NCBI GenBank assembly: GCA_014706295.1
Contig: JACSVZ010000002.1
Span: forward strand, 109,814,930-109,878,929
Origin: Lycocorax pyrrhopterus obiensis
Taxonomy: Eukaryota > Chordata > Aves > Passeriformes > Paradisaeidae
Reading direction: 5' to 3'
Length of the DNA: 64,000 nt
Position numbers and translations under genes: made by a program. This document shows, in pieces, positions 1 to 10,712 of this stretch. The stretch's first letter is position 1, and each line of letters starts with the position of its first letter. The notes beneath the pieces were generated by a model that did no database searches, was not told the origin of the DNA, and worked only from the letters and a program-made list of their open reading frames with translations.

Positions 1-3000
1 TATCAGCATTTTTTAATATTTCTCTGCAATCACTGGAGCTGGAAACTTTGGTTTTCATTAGCTGACTGCTTGGATACTTATACAGTTCAGTTGCTTCATG
101 ATCTGCAGCTTGCAGAAAATCACCCTGTATACTGAGTCAGGGTAAAGTGGGAGTCACTGGCAATGCACAGCACAATAATGAGGTCAGGTGGAAGCAACAG
201 TCAAGTTGTTCTTACAGTAAAATTGTTCCTTATAATAATGGCTTCTTTGACCTTCTTAGACACGTGTTTAGCACTAGGTCAAGTATGAGAAGGCCACTGT
301 TGTGGACAGTGCTGTTGTGTTACAATACAAGGTGGCAAAATTAGAGGTTTTCAGGTCTTGGGACCTAGTAATTTGTTGCACTTAAATCCAAGTGTTGTAA
401 TCATCGGTAGCATCTTGCATGTCTGCTCCTACCTGAGTCTGGAGCAGGCACAGAAACGGGCATTCGGTGGGAGGTGCAAAGGGGCACAGGGGCAAAGTCA
501 ATGGCAGCTGGCTTGAGCCTTAAAAGCCCCAGCTGGAGATCTGCCACCAAAGTGTGCACAGCTGCCACCCATGTTAAAAGTCCTCTCTGAGTGATGAGAC
601 AGGCCAGGTACATGTCCTGGGTACCACTTATTGTGGGGAGCACCAGCTTTAAGTCTCATCAGTACCCGTTCCTCAGATGGAAGCTGGCAGTGCCCCCCAT
701 ATTCAGGTTTATGCAGTGGCTTCCATTAGAGCTTCATCCTCTTACAAAAGGTCTGGATTTGGCACACCACTAATGACCTGAGCGGGATGCGTGGGATAAA
801 TGCCTTCTGAACAGCGCTATGGGAAACTACCCTTACATCTTGTTGTAGGTTTTTAAACAAATAACTAACTCCTGTCTTGTGTCTGTAGAAAAGAACAATA
901 TTGACTGTGCTCAAGTGTTTTCAGACTTGATCTGATTTCATAGCTAGGATCGTTTTTGTGTAATGTAAGAGGCTTCACATAATCACTCTTTTAAATCTAC
1001 AGCTTATGTTTGACAAGTGGGTCATTGGTTAATGGAAGCAAGTAAATCCAGCTGTTTATCTTTTCAGTAAGATCATGCACTTTCTGTATGCTCTTGTCTG
1101 CTCAGAATGGAGACGTGTACATTTTTAATGGCCCTCCCTCTATTTTAGACTAGGGGCGTGAGCTTTAAATTATATTTCATTTCTTCCCTATATTCAAATA
1201 AAAAAAAGTCACAGTATTACTTCTGCTGGTATCCCACCTGATCCACAAATTTGTGGCAGCGGTTTTGGTACTATTAATTTAATTACTATGTGTGATTTTT
1301 TAAAAAGTTGTTAATTTGACTTCATGAGGAAAATGTACCATTGTACATTGCTTAGAAGTTTTCTTGCTTATTTATTTCTCCTACCCAAGCCCCCTGTATT
1401 CCTGTATGTTGCTCTCAACAGATGCACCTTCCACTAATGCAGACCAGCAGTAGCTTTCTCCCAGCTAGCTTTAACTCTTAACATTTTTGGGGTAATTTGA
1501 AATTTCAGGGTTTCAGAAATTGCTATGTAAGCCTTCTGTAGGGCCCCAGCATCTAAATAAAGCACTTGCAGCACTAGGTTAATAAAGTGCTCAAAGTATT
1601 AATGGAAACTTAGTCTAATAGGTCAAGCTCCAAAAGTCCTCTTAGGGAATGTCTGTCAGCAACATAATTTTTGTGACACAGTTTTCAAGTATTCTAATTT
1701 TTTTTCAATTCCGACTACTAATATAAGTGTAACATGATTAAAGCTGTCTATGAAAATTATTTTTCCTTTTCATTTGAAAGCTATTTTATTAATAAAGACT
1801 TAGCATAAACACTAAGATGATAATGAGCATTGACTTGCCAGGGGAAAGAGTCTGTTTTCCATCAATAAGTGAGAAAACTAAAACTTTCAGATTAGTAAGG
1901 GTATTGTGTTAAGTAGCAATTAAATTATACTCACAGAACACTTTCATGCTCCCAAATGCTCTAGTACTTGCAAACAGAAACTATTACTTTAGAAGTGTGT
2001 TGCAGGTCCAAATTCTTAACAGCAAGTTAAAAAGCATGTGTGTAAGAAATTTTCAGAAAGTAAAGAGCAGAATTCCTCAGATGCTTGCATTTGGCCAGCA
2101 AGGAGCCTGAAATAGCTGAAAGCAAGTCTGTTTGTCTATGGGAAGACAAACTTCTGTTTAAAAATGTTGTGTGTAATACATGTATTTGCTCTAGCCCAAA
2201 GAGGAGGCACTCCCTGATTTCTCTTCGAGCTGGAGATCAGAAGCAAATCCTTGGCAACCTAGTTTTTCAGAGGCGCTGAGGTGCCTCAAGGATTTCGGCT
2301 CTTTGGTGTGTTAATGGCAGCAATGTGTCACACGAGGTGTGTGAATCCTGGCTGTGATGCAGCCTGACAGGTGTCACTTCTCGGGGTGGCTGCGTGTGAA
2401 GGAGCATGCAGCTCAGCAGGCGAGTACTGCAGCCCATTCCTCTTGGCCGGGATGAAATGAGGCGTAATTAGCTAATGATGGTATGTTAGCTGGACAATAA
2501 GTATGCTGGGGACTTGTCTGAGGGAAGGAAACCAATTTGACCCAGGTCCTCTGCAGGTGGCTGAGGAAGGAAAGTGGAAATTGCCCAAGCCTACAAAGGA
2601 TTATGCCTGACAAAGGAAGAGTGGGAAAGAATGGGAGAAAGAACAATGGAGAAACCTCAGGCATGAAAGAAATCGTGAGATAAAAAGGAGGAGGCACTCA
2701 TTTAGTTGTAGCAATGGAGAAGAGGGGTTGGATTTGCTCAGCTGCAGAGCTGGAAATACTGAAAAGATTAGAAAGCAACCTGTGGAAGAAAGGATGGAGA
2801 CGCACCATAGTGGTGCTGAGGATGAAGCTTGCACAGACTTGTGACAGTAAGTGTCTTGAGGAAGCTGGTCACAACAGCAGGGCCTGTTTCTGTGCTTGTA
2901 AAATGAGGAGAGCTGACAAAAATCAGTTTTTGTTAAATGTTATGAATGTCCCAGATGAAAAGCAATTATCAGGAGAAGGTTGCATAAAAACAGAAAAGCA

Positions 3001-6000
3001 CACCACTTTCTGTGTAACTTCTTGGCATTTGCTGATTTGATGGGCAACGAGACACCTTGGCTCTGAAAGACAATGATTTGTAGTGCACTGTAGGGTCCTG
3101 AGAAAACTGTATTTTGCAGCAAGGCAATGGGTTCTTGGGCTGGGTTTTGCAGTCACAGAAACACTCACACACTACTGAATGACTTGGCAGTGTGATTCTG
3201 ATCCTGGTCAGGCATGAATGAGCTCTGTATTTCTTTCACATTAGCTAGAGCATGTAATACTGTTTATGTTGGCTTTTTGCTGGGTGTGGGAGGACAGACA
3301 CTTAATTAACAGTTTCCTGGGACAAAGTAACCCCTTCAAATCCTAGTTTGTAAAGATCCAGTCTTTGTCAGCTGGTTGAAACCAGTAAATTTTGATCCAG
3401 TAAAATTTAATAGACCATCTGCTGGAATCATTACTTTCTTGTGCCAGCCTTCTCCCTTCCTCTTTAGCAGTGGCAAGCATCTTGGGCAGGTCAGACAGGT
3501 CTGTATCAATGGACTGAAATGTCTTCAAAGTGTATTGCTAACATTTTCAGTGTAGAGCAGTAAGAAGGTACATCAGAGATGGAGACTGTCCACTCTCACC
3601 TGATTTTATCATCTTTTTACCTTTTTCCAGACACCCTTCCTGAGCCCCAAGAAAGCCAAAGATTCCTCAACAACTGAAAATACGTAAATAAATGCTAGAC
3701 TTAGTCTCTCACATTTCCAAGCCCTTCCAGGCTTTTACCATTTATAACTTGTTTTACTGGTTTTGTTTAAGATACGAATGTCTGAAGCTCTGATTTTTCC
3801 CAGTTGTAACAGTCATAAATTGTACTGTGTGGGAACATGAAAATCCCAAATCCTTCTCTTCTAGAACACTAATCTCACTTTCATTTAATTCAAATTTTGT
3901 CATTCTCTGAAAAAATGTAGGAATCCAAATTACCTGAACATTTTTGATGTTTTTACTTTGGCTTTCCATAGTCTTTGCATCTGAACTCTGACAAAACAAG
4001 CCTAGAAAACTAGTTAACACTTCAGTGCTAATGGAAGTGGTAATGGTACATCTAGAACTAAAGAACTCCATGCAAATGCATGTGAATGAGCCATGAGTGA
4101 GTCTCCAGTCTCAATTCCTTTCAACCAGTATTAAGGACACAGGAATCCTTACTCAAAGCATTTATTGATCACGGCCTCCATTTACAGGTTTTTAAATGAG
4201 AGCAGCTCCACAAGGTGTGCCTGAAACTCTGCTTTAGCCCAGTGGGTATCACTGAAAACAAATGCAACAGACACTAAAGAATTCCAAATTTTGGGTTAGT
4301 CTGGAGTTAATGGAAGTAAAAATTTCTTCTCTTTGGAACCGTTCCTCACTGAAGTATTTCCTGCTCTCACGGGAGCTTTTTGTTATGTAGAAAGTACTGG
4401 ATAAAAATGTTCCGGCTATTCGGTGTGAACTTCTTATGTTTTAAGTAAGGAATCCTTTGATGTATACTGAAGAATGCTTCTTTCTAAATAGGAATTTGGG
4501 GAGTTTATTTTTTAAAGCAGCTGGATTTAGCTAATTGGATTTAATAAATGTCCACTAAACCAATTTATTAATTTTAATCTAAGAATTAATATTAAAAGTA
4601 CACAACAAGTCTTAAAATATCTTATTCAAGGTTTTCTGAAATCCTGTTCCTGTGAATGTAAGCCCTTGTTTTGTACACAGTATTTGAATCTTGAATTAAT
4701 CCTCTGATTTCTATTTGATTTCTACAGTAACTATAAAAGGTAACTGCGGGCTTTCTGAAGGAAAATACCCACTGTCTGTGGCTCTACAAGATGTCTTTCT
4801 TTAGCAATCAACTCATGCACTAATGGTCAGATTGGATTTGCAGCTCATAAGACTAAATTTTCAAGTATGCTTAGCAGACAAAGACTCCAGAATTTATTTT
4901 ACACTTCCTCACAGGCACAGAACACTTCTTAAAATGTTAGGTGTGAGCTCTGAAATATAAATATGTCTGTATATTTAAAAATAGACTTGAATTACCTCAT
5001 AGGGATGTGGTCCATGCACATTGTGTAATTGGGACAGCCCTCTCTTTTTTTTTTTCCCCCCTGTTTATCTGTGTCTCTCCAGGGAAGTCAAATAATCAAG
5101 ACTTTGCTTAAAGTGGCAACACTAGAATACCCAAGGGTGGGAAGCTCATTCTTTGTCTACAGGATGTCTGGAGTGATAAGAAGCTGTTTTAATACAACTC
5201 ATGCAGTGTTTCTTTGTCCTGACAAAATTATCATTTGCTGTTTGGCATAGTGAGTTTAAATGCCTAGAAATACAAGGTATAAAATGAGGTGGTGGGATGG
5301 AGGTGGGACAATTTATTCAGTGCTGTGTAAACAAAGTCTATAAAGTTACAGTTTTGAATTTTCACCTGAAGTGATTTTATGCCACACTGCTTTCCTTTGG
5401 GTTGATCAGTGCTGTTGACAGTATGTCAGCGAAATAGGAAACATGAGTTCTGCATAACCCCGGTCAGCTTGAAACTTATTTTGAAACTTACCATGCACCA
5501 CATCATGTCTGATACATGTTTGCTGTGTTAGTAACACTGCTGTTGCTGATCCCTTTGTGGGTGTTTCTGTGTGATACATTACCGTCACACGTTAGAACTG
5601 TGCTCTAGTTTAGGCTGGCACAAGCCAGTGCTCTCTAATCGACATTCAGTTGCAGACACCTCACTTGTACTTCTCACAGATAACGTGCAAATCTGGATCT
5701 CCTAAGTCTTCTGTTCCTAATCTACTAAATGCAACTTTAGAAATTAGGCTGATTGTGATGCAGCCTAATTAAGTATGCTCACGGTTATACTCATCTTACT
5801 GAACCTCCTCTTGCTGGGAATAAAGTATGTCAATGTACCTTAATGAATTGGGACTTCCTTGAACAACCAAGATGTGCCCATGACTTAACAGAGTGACTTC
5901 TTTTAGCTCTTCCAAAACTTTCTTCCTGATTTGCTTTATTCACTTATTTTTAAATTTAAACACTGTTGGCCAACTCCTTCAGGAGAAAGAGCCTGTTTCT

Positions 6001-9000
6001 GCATGAGTTTCTGATAAACACAGGCACGAGTGCTAGAATTAACTGATTTTAACCTACAGTGTGTAAATCTGTGGCTTTACAGAATTCTGTTAATCTTTGT
6101 TGTGATAAAAAAAGACTATGAGAATAATTAAATTAGGAAAGCCGACTACATTGCTCAGGACTGCTGCTTTCCAAAAGTTATTGCTACCTTCCAACTGTTT
6201 TCTGAAATCTAGTCACAGGTTTTTTTTCCCCAGCGGAAAAAACTGCACTTGTGACAGGAATGTTCATTAAACTCCTCAGAAAAGTGATGTCCATGGCCCA
6301 AAATAATTATATTTGCATGGTGTTTGCTGCAGTTTGTAGCTGGGCTGTATTCTGAGAAGAGTGCAAGCAATATCACACTGACTCCTTTAGAGCTTGAACA
6401 TGAACAGAGTTGTCAGAGATGAGGGATTCTCGCTGGCCACTCTAGGGTTAAATGTGTTTTTCTTAGTCTCACTCCCTATTGCTCCCACCACCCCGAAGTT
6501 ATCCAAGCAGTGGGGAATTTCTGCAATCATTAATTGTATTTATGGTTTGGCCATGTCACATGAAATACTCCCTAAAACTGTGTGTGTGTGTTTTTTAATC
6601 CCCTCACAAATGTATCAGCAGAAGTCTCTAGCCTGGCCATCACCTTTGCTGTCAGAGGCTGTACATTGATTGCTTCTTATCAGCACTAAAATATTTATAA
6701 TTTATTTCCACATTAACTGCCTAATATAAAATTCTGGCTTGAGTGTGCCTGAGGTCTTTCTAATGCTGCATCTTGGGCTTTTAGAGGATTTTATTCTCAG
6801 GCACTATAAAGTAGGCTGCACGGCCTTTCCACTGCAGTGAGACTTAGAGCAAGTAAAGAGAGAGGAACTGAAAACAAAAGCTCTGAAGAGGAAGGAGCAA
6901 CCAGATTTTGGAGAATGATGTTTAGGCATGTTCTAGTACTCGCTAGTGTTCTCTCTACCTGGTTCACCATGGCAGAAATCAAAAGTACTGGAATGCATTT
7001 GATGTGGTAGGGTGATGCTTTTTGCATCAGCAGTACACCTGGGACTTGCTGTGTGGCTAGCATGGCACAGGAGCAGGTGGTCTTGAGAGGATGTGATGTG
7101 TCCATCCTTGGAGATTTTCAAGATTTGGATTGATTAAGATCATGTCACCAAATGTGACCTGATCTCATATTGGTGATGATCCTGCTCCAAGTGGGAGATT
7201 GGACTGGATGACCTCCATAGGTCCCTTTCAGCCATTGCCTCTGTGGTCTCAGTGCTGAAGATCTATTACATCAGGTTTTGTAATTCCACCCTTCAGAATA
7301 AATTGCTTTCCTGGCTCTGTGCTTTGCTTAGTCTGCACATCACTTGTGAGTACCAGATTTCGGTACTTTCAGCATACCACAGGTGGAGCTTTTTATCAAC
7401 ACCAATGCTGACCTTTTGTTCTTCTAATTAATCTTTCAGATTAATTCTTCTGTTGGTGTGCCTAGTGCATGTAAAAGTCTATAAAGGTAGCACAGATGTA
7501 CGGACACCTAATAACAGCAACAAGTTTCCTCTTTCTTGGAGACCTCTTAGCTTAGAATGATGGAAGTGGGAAGAAGATGCTGGGGGCTTCCAGCACATAA
7601 AGATAGGAGTTGTGCTTGTGGGCCACATGGTGCCCAGAAACAGAGATGTAAGTAGAGGGAAGGCTGTGCATATGGAATCCATATTGCACCCAGAGCCCTC
7701 CGAGCTGTGCTAGATCCACTGAAGCACACTGAAACGTGTGCTTTCTGAAAACCAGTACCAGGCTTCTGTTTCCATAAAGGTAAGGTACTGTGCTGAGGCA
7801 GCATGTGTTTTTCTGTCCTTGAGTCCTAATGCAGAGGCAAGAAGAGGTCTGAAGCAAGGCTGCCATGCTCTCCTCACCTGCACTTCTCTTCTGTACCTTT
7901 GTTGGTGCATGTTTTAAACAGTTTTGGAGACTTCAATAAAGAAGCTTCTGTTCTTTGCCACTGGTGAAGAAATAAAAATGTTTTTACAAGTTCGGGTTGC
8001 AGAGTGTTTTACTGCTTGCTGCCTAGCAGAGCAGGTAGGGTTATGTCTGGCAGATAAAGACCTGCTATAGATTATTTTTATATTCTGTCACCACATAGCA
8101 TTTCTGGCTTCTCCATGTCCTTGAGTGTTACTAAGACACTTACTGGCCTTTTTAACAGAATGGTTTTTGTTGCTTGTTTTGAAAAAGGCTCAAAGGTAGC
8201 TTCCTCTAACTACCAGATGAATGAAACATTTTTCAGTGAAGTGGGCCAATTGCAAATGTCCATAGATTGGTTACTGAAAGATAAGTTTGAGTATATTTGA
8301 AAACCTGGCAGAAAGAATAAGTAAGATCCCCTGTCTTGATGTTCAGAGGACAGTGGCAAATTGGCAGACTAACTTGAGCCTTGTTGGAGATTACTCTAAA
8401 ATGTGTGTTAATGTATATATCAGTCCAAGTGTTGTGCGTTGGGCTATTGATTGTATTCACCTTATAAGCTCTCTGTGAATGGTCTATATTATGAATATAA
8501 TCATGTAAACTAAGCTTTCAGTGAAGTGTCATTTCAGTCTGAAAGGTTAGGTAAAGATTAGTTAAAATTTCATTAGGTCACTTTCTTTGTGCAGAAAAAT
8601 ATCTGAGATAGAAACCTGATCAAACTCATACTTCAGAATGTCTGAGTTAAAATAGCAGCATGTGTCTCTGAGAACACATTAGAAATACTCACATGGCTTT
8701 TGTTTGACCTACCATCTTAAAATTATTTTTGAAAGAGAGTTGGATTTGGGGGCATGTATTTTTTAAGATGTTGATAGATCGGCTCAAATATTTTGCATCT
8801 AACAGCCTTGAGGTCATACAGATCTGTTTAGAGACTGTGCCTATAGCCCCCCTTGTTGGTTTCTGCTTAGAGAAAACAATTTGTAAACAGCTGTATATAT
8901 AGTATGTTTTTCTGCTGTGGTAGAAGTGTGGGTTTCAATGCACTATTGGGACATGAGGGTAGGTTTTGACCACAGTGAAGTTCAGATCTGCTCCCTAGGA

Positions 9001-9590
9001 TGACCAGCATTGATCTGTGGTAATGTCAAACTTTGAAGCACATTGCTATTTAGGCAAGGGGAGATATGCAGAAATCATAGAGCTTTGCAGAAGGAAATGG
9101 ACTGGGGAGGATGCAAAAACCCTTCTAGAAGAAGGGGAGGAAGAGAGGAGGGTTGTGTGATTGGTGGTGCTGGCAGTGCCAGAAGTTCAGTGCTACTGCC
9201 TTGGCAGGTCTCTTCCCTTCTTGTTTCCGATCCAAGCAAGATTTTAAAGGATGTACCATCAAATGTTTTTTCTGTGGAAGCCTGAGAGCAGGAGAATGCT
9301 GGAAATGTGCAGTGTATTTGACAGATGTCGTGCTGTGCTCTCCAGTGAAGTTGTAAGCAGGGATACAGAGCTTGGTAACTTGAACATCTCCCGGTGTTTG
9401 GGGTGGAAATGCAGGCAGAGTAGCAGACACAAGAACAGGGGGAAAAAGAGCATAAAATAACTTAGACCTTCGTGTGCTGTTTTATTACTAGGAGTCCATG
9501 ATTTTTTACATCTTGTGGTTTCATGACACTTAATATTTATGCACTTTTTAAAAATGAAGTGTTTACCATATGAAACGCACTCCATGATTC
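1..9590. other. Upstream non-coding region
   Basis: This AT-leaning sequence has only short, compositionally ordinary open frames in all six frames; none looks like a known protein or is flanked by convincing splice sites. Several AATAAA hexamers occur (for example near 1195, 1556, 1792 and 7936), but without a linked coding exon I cannot tie them to a 3' UTR. In mammals DTNA lies upstream of MAPRE2 on the same strand; I see no DTNA coding sequence here. The only repeat I can name is the CR1 tail at 7095-7245. The rest is unannotated intergenic, or possibly alternative 5'-region, sequence. Confidence 0.6.
7095..7245 (+). repeat. CR1 LINE 3' end fragment
   Basis: The segment starts with a phrase typical of the CR1 tail (tccttggagattttcaag) and continues to the diagnostic end, ttggactggatgacctcc followed by ggtccctttcagcc. 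This is the usual 5'-truncated CR1 3' terminus, with the 3' end to the right. It is diverged, and no coding part remains. CR1 is the dominant LINE of birds and other reptiles. Confidence 0.8.
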
Positions 9591-10226
9591 TTGCGAGCTG
9601 CAGCCCGTGCAGGCGGGCTTTGTGCGGTGGGGATGGCCACAGCCCCCGGCACACCCGCACCGGGGGAAGATGCTGGGGAGAGCTGGGCGGTGTTCGCTGC
9701 TGCGGCTCGGCGCTGTGTAACCGAGCAGCCCGGCGTGGGGGCTCCTTCAAAAGAAGGCGCTTGAGCCCGATAGCTCCCTGGTGTGGGGAAAAGGCGAACG
9801 ATGCTGAGGTACCGGGGCGCGGAGGGTGATGATGAGGCATCGGGCTTCGAGGTCTCGGCTGGTCTCGTACAAGCCGGGCGCACACGCGGCTGTCACAAGC
9901 GGCGGCGGGCAGGGGCACGGCGCGGTCCCCACGGGAGAGGCGGCGTTTCTGTGCCGCCCACGGGCGCAGGGACAGGCGCGGGGGCGGCGGGACCGCCGTG
10001 CGCGGCCGGGGCGTGCGTGGGGGTGCCCGGGCGCTTTGTCTGTGCCTGCGCCGGGCGGGGGCCGCCGAACAGCTCGGGCCGTTCCGCCGCGGGGGCCGGC
10101 GGCCGCCCCGCACTCCCGGGGCGAGCGGCTCTTTGTGTGGGGGCGCGGGGCGGGGCGGGCCCCTCTCTCTCCCTTCCCTGCCCTCCCTCGCCGCTGCCGT
10201 CCCCGGGCGCAGCGCGGCGCCGGCTG

Positions 10227-10240
10227 GTTGCCATGGCGAG
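10227..10240 (+). promoter_or_regulatory. RFX X-box-like palindrome
   Basis: The sequence GTTGCCATGGCGAG closely matches the symmetric X-box bound by RFX factors (GTTGCCATGGCAAC in its ideal form). The left half-site is perfect and two positions differ in the right half. It lies about 170 bases upstream of the MAPRE2 start codon, inside the CpG island. Its ATG is also the start of a short uORF, so if transcribed it has a second possible role. Binding is inferred from the motif only. Confidence 0.5.
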
Positions 10241-10286
10241 GGGCGGTCACGTGTGGCGGCGGCGGCGGCGGCGGCGGCGGGGCTGA
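10233..10286 (+). CDS. Candidate 17-codon upstream ORF with eight arginines
   Basis: An ATG with a strong Kozak context (G at -3, G at +4) opens a frame reading MARGGHVWRRRRRRRRG, then TGA at 10284-10286. The eight consecutive arginines are encoded by the CGG run. The frame ends about 115 bases before the MAPRE2 ATG at 10402 and is in a different frame. If the transcript starts upstream of 10233, this would be a classical uORF able to reduce initiation at the main start codon, which has a weak context (C at -3, C at +4). Whether it lies in the mRNA is unknown. Confidence 0.35.
   Translation: MARGGHVWRRRRRRRRG
10248..10253 (+). promoter_or_regulatory. CACGTG E-box
   Basis: A palindromic CACGTG hexamer, in the context GGTCACGTGTGG, lies in the CpG island immediately before the CGG run. 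This is the core bound by USF, MYC/MAX and TFE/MITF-class bHLH-zip factors. The flanks (GTCACGTG on one side) partly resemble the TFEB-type extended site. The function is inferred. Confidence 0.45.
10255..10280 (+). repeat. (GGC)8 trinucleotide run
   Basis: Eight uninterrupted GGC units plus GG lie in the CpG island just upstream of exon 1. The tract is probably in the 5' leader or core promoter of MAPRE2. It encodes the arginine run of the short upstream ORF when read as CGG. Such tracts are length-variable in vertebrates and difficult to sequence. Confidence 0.9.
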
Positions 10287-10346
10287 CGCGCGGCGGGGCG
10301 GGGCAGGCGGGCGGCAGAGTCGCGGCTGCCGCCACCTTCCGCACAC

Positions 10347-10370
10347 CAGCAGCAGCAGCAGCGGCAGCAG
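10347..10370 (+). repeat. Interrupted (CAG)n run in the 5' leader
   Basis: The tract is (CAG)5 CGG (CAG)2, ending 31 bases before the MAPRE2 start codon. It lies very probably in the 5' untranslated leader because it is so close to the ATG. It is short, and the CGG interruption should stabilise it. Confidence 0.9.
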
Positions 10371-10401
10371 CTCGGGGCTCTGCGGAGCGGCGGGAGCGCC
10401 A

Positions 10402-10520
10402 ATGCCCGGACCGACCCAAGCCCTGTCCCCAAATGGCGAGAACAACAACGACATCATCCAGGATAACGGGACCATCATCCCCTTCAGGAAGCACACGGTG
10501 CGGGGGGAGCGCTCCTACAG
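10402..10520 (+). CDS. MAPRE2: MAPRE2 coding exon 1 (residues 1-39 plus 2 nt)
   Basis: This exon encodes the EB2-specific N-terminal extension, beginning MPGPTQALSPNGENNND and ending HTVRGERSY, before the CH domain. The start at 10402 is chosen because this is the known EB2 N-terminus, although the Kozak context is weak (C at -3, C at +4). The same frame is open upstream with no stop to at least 9826, so an in-frame extension cannot be excluded on sequence alone. The exon ends with AG before a GTACTG donor; those two bases join T from exon 2 to make Ser40. The donor is weak at positions +4 to +6. The N-terminus seems one residue shorter than human EB2 (one Asn fewer before Gly-Thr-Ile-Ile), judged from memory. 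Confidence 0.97.
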
Positions 10521-10698
10521 GTACTGCGGGGGCGCTGCGGCGGCGCGGGGGGCGGTTGCATAAGGCGGGCGGGCTGCAGCCCCCTCCTCTCCCCCCGGCC
10601 CCGCATTGTCCGGCTGCGGAGCGCTCGGGGGATAGGCGGGATGCGTGCGGGGGCTCGCCGCGCCCGGGCGGAAGAAAGGCGGTTAAAAACGATAATTA

Positions 10699-10712
10699 AA
10701 AAAAAAAAAAAA
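10699..10712 (+). repeat. Poly(A) run within the CpG island
   Basis: A run of about 14 adenines follows AATT in early intron 1, then a purine-rich stretch (gaggtggggagggggaaat). It is a simple low-complexity tract with no sign of a retroposed element attached. Confidence 0.8.

Noticed and set aside
1190..1800. Cluster of AATAAA hexamers suggesting a 3' UTR of an upstream gene (possibly DTNA)
   Set aside because: Such hexamers are common by chance in AT-rich DNA, and no coding exon or conserved 3' UTR could be recognised upstream.
9259..10494. 411-codon open frame on the minus strand across the CpG island
   Set aside because: Its N-terminal part is simply the antisense of MAPRE2 exon 1 and GC-rich leader, giving Pro/Arg/Ala-rich low-complexity peptide. 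Stop codons are rare in such DNA on all frames, and the AT-rich end does not resemble any protein.
9998..10699. 233-codon plus-strand frame (and the other long plus and minus frames of 9780-11040)
   Set aside because: These are shadow frames in the CpG island. Only the frame containing MPGPTQALSPNGENNN from 10402 is supported by family similarity and splicing.
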